The notes under the pieces: generated by a model
What the model was told of the DNA's origin: nothing
Database searches by the model: none
Seen by the model: only the letters and a program-made list of their open reading frames with translations
Shown: in pieces, positions 1 through 6,999 of the stretch
Position numbering within the stretch: the stretch's first letter is position 1
Layout: the number at the start of each line of letters is the position of its first letter
Made by a program: the position numbers and the translations under genes
From: JBIOHJ01 sp044448905
Lineage (GTDB): Bacteria > Bacteroidota > Bacteroidia > AKYH767-A > OLB10
Assembly: GCA_044448905.1 (NCBI GenBank)
Contig: JBIOHJ010000056.1
Span: forward strand, 1 to 20,747
Direction of reading: 5' to 3'
Length of the DNA: 20,747 bases

Positions 1-2016
1 ATTATCAAAAGTGAAATATAAATTTCTTTCCCATATTTTATATTCAATATCTACCTGGTGTGATGAAGCAACAAATTCGAATGAGGAAAGGTCTAACTTA
101 AAAGTATCAACAGGGTTAACAATTTTTGCATTAAACGCTGTATCGTTACCCGTGTTTTGAAAATAAATTATGTAATCTAAATAAGGCGGATTTGAAAGCT
201 CTGTTGTTAAAACCGTGTCCCTGTCAACAAATATTGCATTTGGGTCAATAGAGCCTGTTGTATAAATATTCCAGTATGCATAATTGCAATAAGTATTTGC
301 ATCACCTGCAACAGGTTCGATTACAACTGTTGAATAAATTAATGTTCCTATGGGAGTTCCAGTATTTACATTTACCGTTACTAAAATACTTCCCGTTTGA
401 AACGGGGCCAGCGAGCCAAAATTCCAAACCACCGAATCCGTTGCCACAAAATTTGCAACCGGGTTAGCCGAAACAAATGTTAAATCACTATCAGGAAAGA
501 AAATAACCGTTGGGTTAAGAGTTGTAGTTCCCACATTTTCATAAGTTATTATGTAACTTGCATTAAATCCTGCCCGGAAATTTCCAAGCGGTGTTATGTC
601 AACACACAAATCATTGTACACACCTGCAGGTTGATATGCAAAATCATTAAGAGAATCGGTTTGCTGGAATGTGGAGAAATTAATAAAATGATTAACTGGA
701 ACAGAGTTATAATAATTCAAAGGAGAAGTCACCATAAAGTCTCCTGTATCGAGCACATTTATATTATAAATTCCGCTGTTTTGTGAGAAACTGAATTTGC
801 CCGTGTTTAATTCAGAAACTAAATTGTGCTTAACCAGTGACTCGCCTACATCCAGTATCTGGTTGCCATTTATATCAATAAATAATTTTCCTGAAATAGT
901 ATTAAAATTTGTAAGCTTCGCTATCCAGTAATCCCAACTACCCTGACTGTTTTCCATTTTATCTCCTGAAATGTTTGAAACGGAATTTCCACCAAGAATA
1001 TACCCGCCATCACTGGTTTGTTGAATTGAATAAACTTGATCCCCATCATTTCCCCCGATTGTATACTGTCGTTGAATGTTACCCAATGTATCAGTTTTTA
1101 CAATCCAATAGTCCCAAACACCATTACAATTTACCGTTTTATCTCCTGAAATGTTTGAAAGGGAATTTCCACCAAGAATATACCCGCCATCACTGGTTTG
1201 TTGAATTGAATAAAGTTCCTCATCATCATTGCCCCCGATGCTGTTCTGCCATTGAATATTACCCGAAGCATCAGTTTTTACAATCCAGTAATCATAGTCT
1301 CCATTGCTGTTTTCCGTTTTATCACCTGAAATGTTTGACCTGGAGTATCCTCCGCAGATGTAGCCACCGTCAGCGGTTTGCCGAATAGAATATAATTTAT
1401 CAGTATTATTTCCCCCGATGGTATTCTGCCATTGAATGTCACCCAAAGCATCGATTTTCACCAACCAGTAATCATACGATCCGTTACTGTCTTCAGTTTT
1501 ATCACCTGAAATGTTTGACTTGGAATCTCCGCCAAGAATATACCCGCCATCGCTGGTTTGTGAAATAGAATATAAATAATCTCTGGCACCTCCTCCAATC
1601 GTATTTTCCCATTGAATATTGCCTGATACATCAGTTTTTACGATCCAATAATCCCAATCCCCTAAGCAGTTTTCTGTTTTATCGCCTGAAATACTTGAAT
1701 GGGAATATCCGCCAAGAATATACCCGCCATCGCTGGTTTGTTGAACTGAATAAAGTTCCTCATCCTCATTGCCCCCAATGGTATTCTGCCATTGAATGTT
1801 ACCCAAAGCATCGATTTTCACCAACCAGTAATCATACCATCCGTTACTGTCTTCAGTTTTATCACCTGAAATAGACGAGGCGGAATACCCGCCAAGAATA
1901 TATCCGCCATCACTGGTTTGCTGAATGGATTGAAGGAAATCATTACTGATTCCCCCTATGCTGTTCTGCCACTGAATGTTTCCCGATGCATCAGCTTTCA
2001 CATCCAGTAATCCCAT
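1..2016 (-). CDS. Secreted repeat protein, main part (partial, 5' frameshifted)
   Basis: This is the main part of a large, probably cell-surface protein that leaves the window at base 1. The frame is open from the left edge to an ATG at 2016, but the true N-terminus lies at 2222 in another frame. Read in order, it has the rest of blade 1 and six further 60-residue repeats (key words QTSDGGYILGG, SGDKTEN, DYWIVK). After these comes a short SdrD/Cna-B-like segment with the pattern GKLFIDINGNQILDVGE. A region with YIITYENVGTTTLNPT follows, then a segment resembling the DUF7619 family of Bacteroidota surface proteins (DPNAIF, YFQNTGNDTAFNAKI, SSFEFVASSH). In this phylum such proteins usually end in a T9SS sorting tail, but here that end is outside the window. 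No enzymatic motif was seen. Its function is unknown, perhaps adhesion or matrix. Confidence 0.8.
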   Translation of the reverse strand, partial: MGLLDVKADASGNIQWQNSIGGISNDFLQSIQQTSDGGYILGGYSASSISGDKTEDSNGWYDYWLVKIDALGNIQWQNTIGGNEDEELYSVQQTSDGGYILGGYSHSSISGDKTENCLGDWDYWIVKTDVSGNIQWENTIGGGARDYLYSISQTSDGGYILGGDSKSNISGDKTEDSNGSYDYWLVKIDALGDIQWQNTIGGNNTDKLYSIRQTADGGYICGGYSRSNISGDKTENSNGDYDYWIVKTDASGNIQWQNSIGGNDDEELYSIQQTSDGGYILGGNSLSNISGDKTVNCNGVWDYWIVKTDTLGNIQRQYTIGGNDGDQVYSIQQTSDGGYILGGNSVSNISGDKMENSQGSWDYWIAKLTNFNTISGKLFIDINGNQILDVGESLVKHNLVSELNTGKFSFSQNSGIYNINVLDTGDFMVTSPLNYYNSVPVNHFINFSTFQQTDSLNDFAYQPAGVYNDLCVDITPLGNFRAGFNASYIITYENVGTTTLNPTVIFFPDSDLTFVSANPVANFVATDSVVWNFGSLAPFQTGSILVTVNVNTGTPIGTLIYSTVVIEPVAGDANTYCNYAYWNIYTTGSIDPNAIFVDRDTVLTTELSNPPYLDYIIYFQNTGNDTAFNAKIVNPVDTFKLDLSSFEFVASSHQVDIEYKIWERNLYFTFDN

Positions 2017-2156
2017 GCTCCATTGCTGTTTTCCGTTTTGTCACCAGAGATATTTGACGTAGATTGACCCCCAAGAATATAACCGCCATCACTAGTTTGT
2101 TGTACCGAATACAAATAATCTTCATCACTCCCCCCAATCGTATTCTGCCACTCTAT
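898..2156 (-). repeat. Seven tandem 180-bp coding repeats (60-residue blades)
   Basis: Seven in-frame copies of a 60-residue unit follow the signal peptide. Each has the order IQWQN-IGG, YSIQQTSDGGYILGG, SNISGDKTEN and DYWIVK-DASGN. Corresponding bases recur at 961, 1141, 1321, 1501, 1681, 1861 and 2040. Copies are strongly similar at the DNA level, which points to recent tandem duplication or gene conversion. Seven units of this size fit a closed seven-bladed beta-propeller, which is an inference from copy number and the GG/W pattern. Confidence 0.85.
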
Positions 2157-2222
2157 CTCCTGCGCGGAAGAAAAATTAAAAAGCAGCAGGCAGGAACAAA
2201 GAAGTGTGATTGGTTTTTTCAT
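1998..2222 (-). pseudogene. 5' fragment of the frameshifted secreted repeat protein
   Basis: This is the true beginning of the repeat protein, cut off by a frameshift. It starts at ATG 2222 with a clear Sec signal peptide: lysines at residues 2-3, a hydrophobic core (ITLLCSCLLLF) and a likely cleavage site at SSA-Q near residue 20. The first repeat follows (EIEWQNTIGGSDEDYLYSV, QTSDGGYILGG). Translation stops after DYWM at a TGA (1998-2000), exactly where the other repeats read DYWIVK or DYWLVK. One missing base beside position 2000 restores the reading. The repeat period confirms this: it is 180 bp throughout except here, where it is 179. The cause may be a genuine inactivating deletion or an assembly or sequencing error. 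If it is an error, 1-2222 is one intact gene. Confidence 0.8.
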
Positions 2223-2278
2223 TATGCGAAGGCTCCCCTTAGGGATTCAGGGTGCGGGAAGGATTTTGAAATCCAAAT

Positions 2279-2286
2279 CAAAGCTA
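2279..2286 (-). promoter_or_regulatory. Candidate Bacteroidota -7 element for the repeat-protein gene
   Basis: Read on the minus strand this is TAGCTTTG, a full match to TAnnTTTG. A TTTG that could act as the -33 element ends 22 bp upstream (2309-2312), slightly wider than the usual spacing. Transcription would begin near 2273, about 50 nt before ATG 2222. Confidence 0.4.
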
Positions 2287-2506
2287 CACTTAATTCACGT
2301 TCAAAAAACAAAGCACACAAAAATCATTTAAACATAGTGCAGGTGCGTAGGCTGTCCACGAAATGCAAAGTATTCCTGAATACCATAATTTACAATTATG
2401 AATGAATAAAAGTGCTGCATAAAAGGACATGCAGAAAGCAAAGTAAAGCTTCTTAAGAAAAGTAAATGCTAAACTGAAAATAAATAATTACCTCTTTCCC
2501 CCTCGC

Positions 2507-2525
2507 AAAGTTTTGCAAAAACTTT
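2507..2525 (-). terminator. AT-rich hairpin abutting the stop codon of the winged-helix-like gene
   Basis: Perfect 8-bp arms (AAAGTTTT and AAAACTTT) flank a 3-base loop directly after the TAA at 2526-2528. The stem has only one G-C pair and no U-run follows on the minus strand. It is therefore a weak terminator or an mRNA 3'-end structure at best. Confidence 0.25.
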
Positions 2526-3206
2526 TTAGTAAATGGGCTTCCAGTTTTTTACCTGGTATTTATCCCATTCAGGATAAGGAACACCTTCTACAAATTTTTT
2601 ACCATGCTCTTTTATCGAATAATGCCCGCCATGAGAAATGAAAGAAAATTTCCGTAAGAAACTCGCATACCTCAGGCCTGTTACACGGGTTAAACCGCAG
2701 GCGGCAAATAGTTCATCGCAGTGTATTCCTTTGGGGGCGTTGTAAAGAGCAAGCAGGAATTTGGCTTTTACAAGCAAGGATTTTTGCGATTGAAATTGTT
2801 TTTTCTGCAGCCTGTGCATTCGTTTGGCAAGGCTGTTTACATCCAGCGGCTGCGGGGCAGGAGGTTTAACTTCAGGTTTCGGTGCTTCAGCAGGAGCTTC
2901 CTTTAAAGGGATGCTGCATTCGGGCTCCGGTGCAGCTATTGCTTTCTCTTCGGGGATAATAAAATTAAGCTCGGCATTGTAAATGGCGTTAATAATCTTT
3001 TGCTGTTTTTCAATAATAACGCGCAGCTCCGTGTTACGTTTTATCACCTTCATGTACTCTTCGTAAAGCGCATCGTTTTCATCGCGCAGCATAGCTATCA
3101 AATCGTTTTTTCTTAAAACTGCCGTTCCGGTTATTCTTTTACCGGGCTTCATTACAGTTTCAATGCCTTGTTCTGTACTATCTTTTTTAATAAGCGAAGT
3201 ATTCAT
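2526..3206 (-). CDS. Unrecognised coiled-coil protein with winged-helix-like C-terminus
   Basis: I do not recognise this 226-residue protein. Visible in order: a basic N-terminal segment, a charged heptad-like stretch at about residues 35-80 (RDENDALYEEYMKVIK, RVIIEKQQK) likely to be a coiled coil, and a proline/alanine/glutamate-rich linker at about 90-120. A basic C-terminal domain follows at about 125-226. Its helix-helix pattern (LVKAKFLLALYNAPKGIHCD, ELFAACGLTRVTGLRYASFL) and then a beta-hairpin-like FSFISHGGHYSIKEHGKKF resemble a winged-helix DNA-binding domain. No signal peptide or membrane segment is seen. I chose ATG 3206; a GTG at 3233 would add nine residues but overlaps TATCA/TGATA sites. 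The upstream region is the 21-bp phased array, which makes this protein the obvious candidate to bind it and control its own transcription. That link is inference. Confidence 0.7.
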   Translation of the reverse strand: MNTSLIKKDSTEQGIETVMKPGKRITGTAVLRKNDLIAMLRDENDALYEEYMKVIKRNTELRVIIEKQQKIINAIYNAELNFIIPEEKAIAAPEPECSIPLKEAPAEAPKPEVKPPAPQPLDVNSLAKRMHRLQKKQFQSQKSLLVKAKFLLALYNAPKGIHCDELFAACGLTRVTGLRYASFLRKFSFISHGGHYSIKEHGKKFVEGVPYPEWDKYQVKNWKPIY

Positions 3207-3210
3207 GGTT

Positions 3211-3232
3211 TTGATACAATTGATAAGTATCA
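3211..3232. promoter_or_regulatory. Cluster of TGATA/TATCA sites just upstream of the start codon
   Basis: TTGATA occurs at 3211 and 3220, and TATCA at 3228. TGATAC (3212-3217) and GTATCA (3227-3232) form a 6-bp inverted repeat. The sites end 5 bp before ATG 3206, where a bound protein would block translation or transcription start. TATCA 3228 lies exactly 63 bp (3 x 21) before the first array unit, so it is in phase with the array. An operator role is inferred. Confidence 0.45.
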
Positions 3233-3289
3233 CTCTTTACGCTTAATGTTCAAAAAAGTTCCTTTTTGTGTTTAAAAAGTGTTTTTTAT

Positions 3290-3646
3290 TTATCAATTCT
3301 GTTAAATTAATTATCAAAAGCAGCGTTTTAATTATCAAAAATATACTCACCGTTATCAAAATCTCCTCTGCAGCTATCATCAGCTCAGTTGCAGGTATCA
3401 TTTTCTTACCGTGAGTTATCATCTTTCAATATACAGGTATCATTCTCTGGCTGAGAGTTATCATCTTTCAATATACAGGTATCATTCTCTGGCTGAGAGT
3501 TATCATCTTTCAATGTACAGGTATCATTCCCTGGCTGTGAGTTACCATCTTTCAATGTACAGGCATCATTCTCTTACCGTGAGCTATCATCTTTTGGTTT
3601 ACAGGTATGAAAATCTTAGCTTGAGTTATCAAAAGTCAGGCATCAG
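3290..3646. repeat. Array of 17 21-bp units with phased TATCA motifs
   Basis: TATCA or a one-base variant begins at 3291, 3312, 3333, 3354, 3375, 3396, 3417, 3438, 3459, 3480, 3501, 3522, 3543, 3564, 3585, 3606 and 3627. The step is invariably 21 bp. Fourteen are exact; 3543 (TACCA), 3564 (CATCA) and 3606 (TATGA) differ by one base. The first four units read TTATCA followed by diverged AT-rich sequence. From 3374 two unit types alternate: one like TTATCATCTTTC ending in CAG, the other like GTATCATTCTCTGG ending in GAG. The two 42-bp dimers at 3416-3499 are identical. A period of 21 bp is two B-DNA turns, so every motif faces the same side of the helix. There are no unique spacers and no convincing gene. 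It lies upstream of the winged-helix-like gene and downstream of the thiolase gene. Confidence 0.9.
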
Positions 3647-3836
3647 ACTCGTAAACTTTGCTGTGATTGCCGTGAAATGCATCCGGAGTCTTGCTAATTT
3701 CATAATCAGAATTGAAAAGTGGGTTGTTATTTTTAATAAAAGGTGCTACAGTCTTGATAAATGCGTAGCTACTCCGGTAAAAATTACTTTCTTATTTGTA
3801 ATGCAACTATAAACGCGCGAAAAACTTATACTAACA
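3647..3836. other. Intergenic DNA between the 21-bp array and the thiolase stop
   Basis: The 21-bp phase is lost after 3646. A CATCA at 3641 is out of phase, and no convincing continuation was found. I see no gene, terminator hairpin or RNA in this stretch. Confidence 0.4.
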
Positions 3837-5018
3837 TTAAGCCGGGTTCTCAATTACCATCGCACTCGCCCCGCCACCACCGTTACAAATACCCGCAGCG
3901 CCATAGCGTGCTTTGTTTTGTTTCAAAATATTAATCAGTGTAACCACAATACGCGCTCCGGAACAGCCTAACGGATGCCCTAACGAAACAGCCCCTCCGT
4001 TTACATTTACTTTGGCAGGATTGAGTTTCATCTCCTTTGTATTTACAATTCCAACAACGGAGAAAGCTTCGTTCAATTCCCAGTAATCAATATCTTCCAT
4101 TTTCAAACCTGCCTTCGCAACAGCGCGCGGTACGGCTACAGATGGAGTAGTGGTAAACCATTCCGGTGCCTGTTCCGCATCGGCATACCCGCGGATGATG
4201 GCAATGGGTTTTAATCCAAGCTTATCGGCTTTTTCCTTGCTCATCAAAACCAAAGCTGCAGCGCCATCATTCATGGTGCTTGCATTGGCGGCAGTTACCG
4301 TTCCGTCTTTTGCAAAAACCGGTTTAAGGCCGGGTATCTTATCAAAGTTTACATTTTTATATTCTTCGTCCTCTTTAAAATATAACGGCTCGCCCTTTCG
4401 TTGAGGAATCTCAACGGGAACCACTTCTTCAACAAACTTCCCGGCATCCCATGCCGCTTTCGAACGTGTGTACGATTCAATGGCGAACGCATCCTGCTCA
4501 CCGCGCGAAATGTTACATTCTTTTGCGCAAAGCTCAGCCGCGTTTCCCATAGCATAGCCGTTATAAACATCGGTTAACCCGTCCTTCGCCAATCCGTCAA
4601 TTAGTTGAACATTACCGTATTTGTTTCCCCACCGCATATTCTCCGCATAAAACGGAACATTGCTCATGCTTTCCATCCCGCCTGCAACCACCACATCGTT
4701 ATCACCGCACATAATGGATTGCGCACCCATCATAATCGCTTTCATTCCCGATGCGCAAACTTTATTTACCGTTGTGCAATGAACCGTGTTTGGCAATCCC
4801 GCAAAAATGGCTGCCTGCCGTGCCGGTGCCTGCCCGAGATTTGCCTGCAGCACATTACCCATCAGCACTTCGGTTACTTCTTTCGGGTCGAGTTTTATTT
4901 TTTCCAATGCTCCTTTAATTGCAATAGCCCCCAGTTTTGTTGCAGAAATTCCAGTCAGCTTACCGCCAAAGCTCCCCAGCGGAGTTCGTACAGCCGAAAC
5001 GATATATACTTCTTTCAT
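3837..5018 (-). CDS. Acetyl-CoA C-acetyltransferase (thiolase)
   Basis: This cytoplasmic thiolase condenses two acetyl-CoA to acetoacetyl-CoA or runs the reverse thiolytic cleavage. It could serve fatty-acid breakdown or ketone-body and isoprenoid-type metabolism. The 393-residue length is typical of the family. It opens with MKEVYIVSAVRTPLGSFGG. The acyl-accepting cysteine is Cys88 in NKVCASGMKA. NEAF is at 316-319, His348 lies in GGAVSLGHPLG, and the second catalytic Cys378 lies in GICNGGGGA. All key residues are present. I chose ATG 5018; an upstream in-frame start at 5075 would add a 19-residue leader unlike the family and would overlap the candidate promoter. It stands alone, divergent from the helicase gene, with no other beta-oxidation gene beside it. 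The exact substrate chain length cannot be read from sequence. Confidence 0.95.
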   Translation of the reverse strand: MKEVYIVSAVRTPLGSFGGKLTGISATKLGAIAIKGALEKIKLDPKEVTEVLMGNVLQANLGQAPARQAAIFAGLPNTVHCTTVNKVCASGMKAIMMGAQSIMCGDNDVVVAGGMESMSNVPFYAENMRWGNKYGNVQLIDGLAKDGLTDVYNGYAMGNAAELCAKECNISRGEQDAFAIESYTRSKAAWDAGKFVEEVVPVEIPQRKGEPLYFKEDEEYKNVNFDKIPGLKPVFAKDGTVTAANASTMNDGAAALVLMSKEKADKLGLKPIAIIRGYADAEQAPEWFTTTPSVAVPRAVAKAGLKMEDIDYWELNEAFSVVGIVNTKEMKLNPAKVNVNGGAVSLGHPLGCSGARIVVTLINILKQNKARYGAAGICNGGGGASAMVIENPA

Positions 5019-5042
5019 ATTAATTATTGAATTTTTATGATG

Positions 5043-5050
5043 CAAAATTA
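5043..5050 (-). promoter_or_regulatory. Candidate -7 element for the thiolase gene
   Basis: On the minus strand this is TAATTTTG, a full TAnnTTTG match. A TTTG lies 22 bp upstream (5073-5076). Transcription would start about 18 nt before ATG 5018, which supports that start codon over 5075. Confidence 0.5.
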
Positions 5051-5103
5051 GGGAAAAGCGGTCATCAATCGTCAAATCGTCACTCTGTCCGGATAATTAG
5101 CCC

Positions 5104-5111
5104 TATCTTTG
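5104..5111 (+). promoter_or_regulatory. Candidate -7 element for the helicase gene
   Basis: TATCTTTG matches TAnnTTTG and lies 28 bp before ATG 5140. No clear -33 TTG was found at the right distance. Confidence 0.45.
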
Positions 5112-5139
5112 CTGACTTTTATTTTTAATTCTATATTAA

Positions 5140-6960
5140 ATGAACAAATTTGAAGCGTTGGGAATTCGTGATGAAATTATTCAGTCAATTACTCAGCTTG
5201 GTTTTGAAACCCCCACTCCCATACAGGAGCAGTCCATACCGGTACTGTTAACCGGCACCCGCGATTTTATTGGTCTTGCACAAACCGGCACCGGAAAAAC
5301 GGCTGCATTTGGCATCCCTTTGTTGCAATTGCTCGATTTTACATCAAAAAAAACGCAAGCATTAATCCTTGCACCTACCCGCGAGCTGTGCGTACAGATT
5401 TCGAAAGACATTGTCAACTATTCTAAAGACACTGCCGATGTAAGAGTAGTGGCTGTTTACGGTGGAGCGAGCATACAAACACAAATCAGTGAAATAAAAA
5501 GGGGAGCGCAGATTGTTGCGGCTACACCAGGACGTTTGTTGGACTTAATCAGCCGTAAGGCGATAAATATTTCTACCATTAAATTCGTAGTGCTCGATGA
5601 AGCTGACGAAATGCTCAACATGGGTTTCCAGGAAGATATTGATGATATCTTAGAAAATACACCTGCCGAAAAGCAAACTTGGCTCTTTAGTGCTACGATG
5701 CCCGATGAGGTGCGTGCCATTGCAAAGAATTACATGACCAATCCCTTTGAGCTTACCATCGGGAAAAAAAATACAGGAGCCGAAAATATCGAGCATCATT
5801 ATTACGTGGTTCACGCCCGCGACCGTTATGCCGCGCTCAAGAGAATAGTTGATGCCAATACCGACATCTTCGCTATTGTATTTTGCCGTACCAAAAGGGA
5901 AACACAGGAAGTTGCCGAGAGCTTAATTAAAGATAGCTACAATGCCGATTCGCTTCACGGTGATTTGAGCCAGCAGCAGCGCGATAAAGTAATGAAGCGT
6001 TACCGCGAAAAATCGTTACAGCTTTTAATTGCTACCGATGTGGCTGCCCGTGGAATTGATGTGAATGATGTTACACACGTTATTAATTACAATCTTCCCG
6101 ATGAACTGGAAAGTTACACACACCGCAGCGGGCGAACCGCGCGTGCAGGCAAATCCGGAATTTCCATTTGTATCATCAACACCAAGGAGGTTTTTAAAAT
6201 CAGGCAGATTGAAAAAATGCTGAATAAGAAATTTACTTTTTCAAAGATTCCCAGCGGTGTTGAAATTTGTGAGAAGCAATTGATGGGGCTTGTGAAGAAA
6301 ATTCACGATGTGGCAGTTGATGAACATGGCATTGCAAAATACCTTCCATCAATTTATGAAGAATTAAATGAGCTTGATAAGGAAGAATTGATAAAACGTT
6401 TTGTTTCTATCGAATTCAACCGCTTTCTCGATTATTACCGCAATGCCAATGACCTGAACATTGATTATTCAAAGAAAGATCACGTTCGTGGCGGTGATGA
6501 AAGATACCGAAGTGGTTCACCACGCATGTTTATCAACCTCGGTTCGATGGATGGATTTGATACCGGCAGAATGTTAGGCTACCTCATTGAAACCAGCGGC
6601 CTGACCAAAGATGTTTTCGGGCGCATTGATATTAAAGGCGTGTATTCATTTATTGATGTAACGGAAGATAAAATACAGGAAGCATTAAGCTCTTTTAAGA
6701 ACGAAGTGTATAAAGGCCGAAGGGTGAGAGTTGATATTTCCACCGGTCCCGGTGGCGGAAGGAAAAAACCGGAACGGCATGGCCGTTTTGAGAAATCACG
6801 CAGCCGTGATAATGAAGAGCAGCCACGTACCGAAAAATGGCAGGATGTTATGGAAAAATCAAGCAGCTGGGAAAGGAATAAAGGCGGACGAAGTTTTGGA
6901 GGAGGAAGTTCGGGTGGTTTCCGCAGCAGGGAAAAAAGAAAACGAAATAAAACTTATTAA
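5140..6960 (+). CDS. DEAD-box ATP-dependent RNA helicase (DeaD/CsdA-like)
   Basis: This protein unwinds or remodels structured RNA using ATP, most likely in ribosome assembly or in RNA turnover and cold adaptation. All core motifs are intact: the Q motif region (TPTPIQEQSIP, 25-35), Walker A AQTGTGKT (47-54), PTREL (79-83), TPGR (129-132), DEAD (153-156), SAT (184-186), the second RecA domain with ARGID (303-307), and HRSGRTARAG (328-337). A DbpA-type RNA-binding domain follows at about 462-535 (RMFINLGSMDGF, GVYSFIDV, GRRVRVDIS). A basic Gly/Arg/Lys-rich tail runs from about 536 to 606. The architecture fits DeaD/CsdA or DbpA relatives; the specific RNA target cannot be inferred. The methyltransferase gene begins 39 bp downstream on the same strand and may share its transcript. 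Confidence 0.95.
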   Translation: MNKFEALGIRDEIIQSITQLGFETPTPIQEQSIPVLLTGTRDFIGLAQTGTGKTAAFGIPLLQLLDFTSKKTQALILAPTRELCVQISKDIVNYSKDTADVRVVAVYGGASIQTQISEIKRGAQIVAATPGRLLDLISRKAINISTIKFVVLDEADEMLNMGFQEDIDDILENTPAEKQTWLFSATMPDEVRAIAKNYMTNPFELTIGKKNTGAENIEHHYYVVHARDRYAALKRIVDANTDIFAIVFCRTKRETQEVAESLIKDSYNADSLHGDLSQQQRDKVMKRYREKSLQLLIATDVAARGIDVNDVTHVINYNLPDELESYTHRSGRTARAGKSGISICIINTKEVFKIRQIEKMLNKKFTFSKIPSGVEICEKQLMGLVKKIHDVAVDEHGIAKYLPSIYEELNELDKEELIKRFVSIEFNRFLDYYRNANDLNIDYSKKDHVRGGDERYRSGSPRMFINLGSMDGFDTGRMLGYLIETSGLTKDVFGRIDIKGVYSFIDVTEDKIQEALSSFKNEVYKGRRVRVDISTGPGGGRKKPERHGRFEKSRSRDNEEQPRTEKWQDVMEKSSSWERNKGGRSFGGGSSGGFRSREKRKRNKTY

Positions 6961-6999
6961 TTACCTAATCACGCATTCCGGTTTTCATATCATTGATAT

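Larger units (their letters stand above)
2223..2525. other. Intergenic region, 303 bp
   Basis: This gap separates the winged-helix-like gene from the secreted repeat gene; both are transcribed leftward. It holds a candidate promoter (2279-2286) and an AT-rich hairpin touching the upstream gene's stop codon (2507-2525). No convincing small ORF, tRNA or repeat was seen. A plus-strand open frame across 2064-2405 is antisense to the repeat gene and has no recognisable content. Confidence 0.5.

Noticed and set aside
975..1388. Plus-strand open frame across the repeat region
   Set aside because: It is antisense to the 180-bp coding repeats, is repetitive for the same reason, and has no recognisable domain.
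2064..2405. Plus-strand open frame of 113 codons
   Set aside because: It is antisense to the signal-peptide end of the repeat protein, with low-complexity Lys/Asn-rich translation and no support.
3290..3646. CRISPR array
   Set aside because: Units are contiguous 21-bp repeats with no unique spacers between constant repeats, and no cas gene is present.
3290..3646. DnaA-box cluster or chromosomal origin
   Set aside because: Only the first five bases (TTATC) of the DnaA box TTATCCACA are shared. The following bases do not match, and no dnaA, dnaN or partition gene is nearby. An iteron role for another protein remains possible.
3411..3812. Plus-strand open frame of 133 codons with a heptad-like repeat (YHLS, YRYHSLA)
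   Set aside because: The frame stays open because 21 is a multiple of three. It has only a GTG start, the repeat extends upstream of that start, the sequence after 3646 is unlike any protein I know, and the conserved part is the TATCA phase. Translation cannot be fully excluded.
5019..5075. Longer thiolase N-terminus (19 extra residues)
   Set aside because: The family begins at MKEVYIVSAVRTP, and the extension overlaps the candidate -7 element TAATTTTG.
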